Assembly (NCBI GenBank): GCA_039030335.1
Contig: JBCCEJ010000040.1
Span: 1 to 51,820 of the forward strand
Source: JBCCEJ01 sp039030335
GTDB lineage: Bacteria; Pseudomonadota; Gammaproteobacteria; HK1
Length of the DNA: 51,820 nt
Reading direction: 5' to 3'
The translations under genes were made by a program, and so were the position numbers. The first letter of the stretch is position 1. Every line of letters starts with the position of its first letter. Positions 51,650 to 51,820 of this stretch are shown in pieces. The notes beneath the pieces are model-generated. The model had not been told where the DNA came from. It did no database searches and saw only the letters and a program-made list of their open reading frames with translations.

Positions 51650-51820
51650 GGTTCAGGACTTCCGTCGGGAGCGGGCCGAAATATTGGGGAACCGTCGGCC
51701 AAGTTCAAGTCCGGGCCAATGCGCAGCCTGCGCCATGCCAGCACCGATATCGACGTGGCGGGGCCGCCACCAAAACACAGGTCTGCGGGGAAAAACCGGA
51801 CTACTACGGGATAGAGGGTC

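Overview
The window looks like a chromosomal segment from a GC-rich (roughly 60-65% by eye), aerobic, heterotrophic proteobacterium, most likely a gammaproteobacterium. The evidence is a LiuR-type leucine/isovalerate regulator with TTTACGTAAA-cored operators, a class I PHA synthase, UvrD, Lon and PmbA of proteobacterial type, and an AspRS carrying residues of the non-discriminating type. The lineage call is inference. I see no phage, insertion sequence, CRISPR array or integrase; this is dense housekeeping and catabolic DNA.

Layout. 1-0.6 kb: the end of an unknown protein coupled to a single-domain response regulator. 0.75-5.9 kb: acetoacetyl-CoA synthetase divergent from a DmdB-like acyl-CoA ligase, then the tail of a minus-strand operon (icmF, NRDE protein, 4Fe-4S protein) that begins at 9.2 kb. 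9.2-17.5 kb: a divergent icmF/liuR promoter region and a plus-strand leucine-degradation operon (isovaleryl-CoA dehydrogenase, thiolase, second acyl-CoA dehydrogenase, methylcrotonyl-CoA carboxylase beta and alpha). 17.6-20.3 kb: PHA synthase divergent from an ECHDC3-like crotonase. 20.4-26.5 kb: a BtuF-fold protein, DUF1289, S9 peptidase, YihY/BrkB membrane protein, LLM oxidoreductase and fluoride channel. 26.5-32.1 kb: a DmdC-like acyl-CoA dehydrogenase, ETF-quinone oxidoreductase and, divergently, etfBA. 32.2-38.6 kb: KDG-kinase-like sugar kinase, Trm112-like protein, formate-THF ligase, a metal ABC transporter operon and a D-cysteine-desulfhydrase-like enzyme. 38.8-40.5 kb: small hypothetical genes, an AT-rich island, tRNA-Arg(CCG) and a haem-less cytochrome-c5-like stub. 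40.7-51.8 kb: uvrD, pmbA, a Lon homologue, an enolase-superfamily enzyme, a GFA protein, an NTF2-like protein, aspS and an FmdB zinc ribbon with a polyserine tail.

How the genes work together. Much of the first 32 kb is acyl-CoA metabolism. Leucine-derived isovaleryl-CoA would be oxidised by LiuA and carboxylated by LiuBD. Acetoacetate from leucine could be activated by acetoacetyl-CoA synthetase and cleaved by the thiolase. IcmF interconverts isobutyryl- and n-butyryl-CoA. Electrons from the acyl-CoA dehydrogenases go through EtfBA and ETF-QO to the quinone pool, and carbon can be stored as polyhydroxyalkanoate. Four copies of a TTTACGTAAA-cored operator, each between or near recognisable -35/-10 elements, tie icmF, liuR, the liu operon and the ETF/ETF-QO locus into one predicted LiuR regulon. 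LiuC (methylglutaconyl-CoA hydratase) and LiuE (HMG-CoA lyase), usual partners in liu operons, are absent from the window. I found no strong evidence for a wholly undescribed system; the most interesting signals are this regulon's extent and several unusual single genes.
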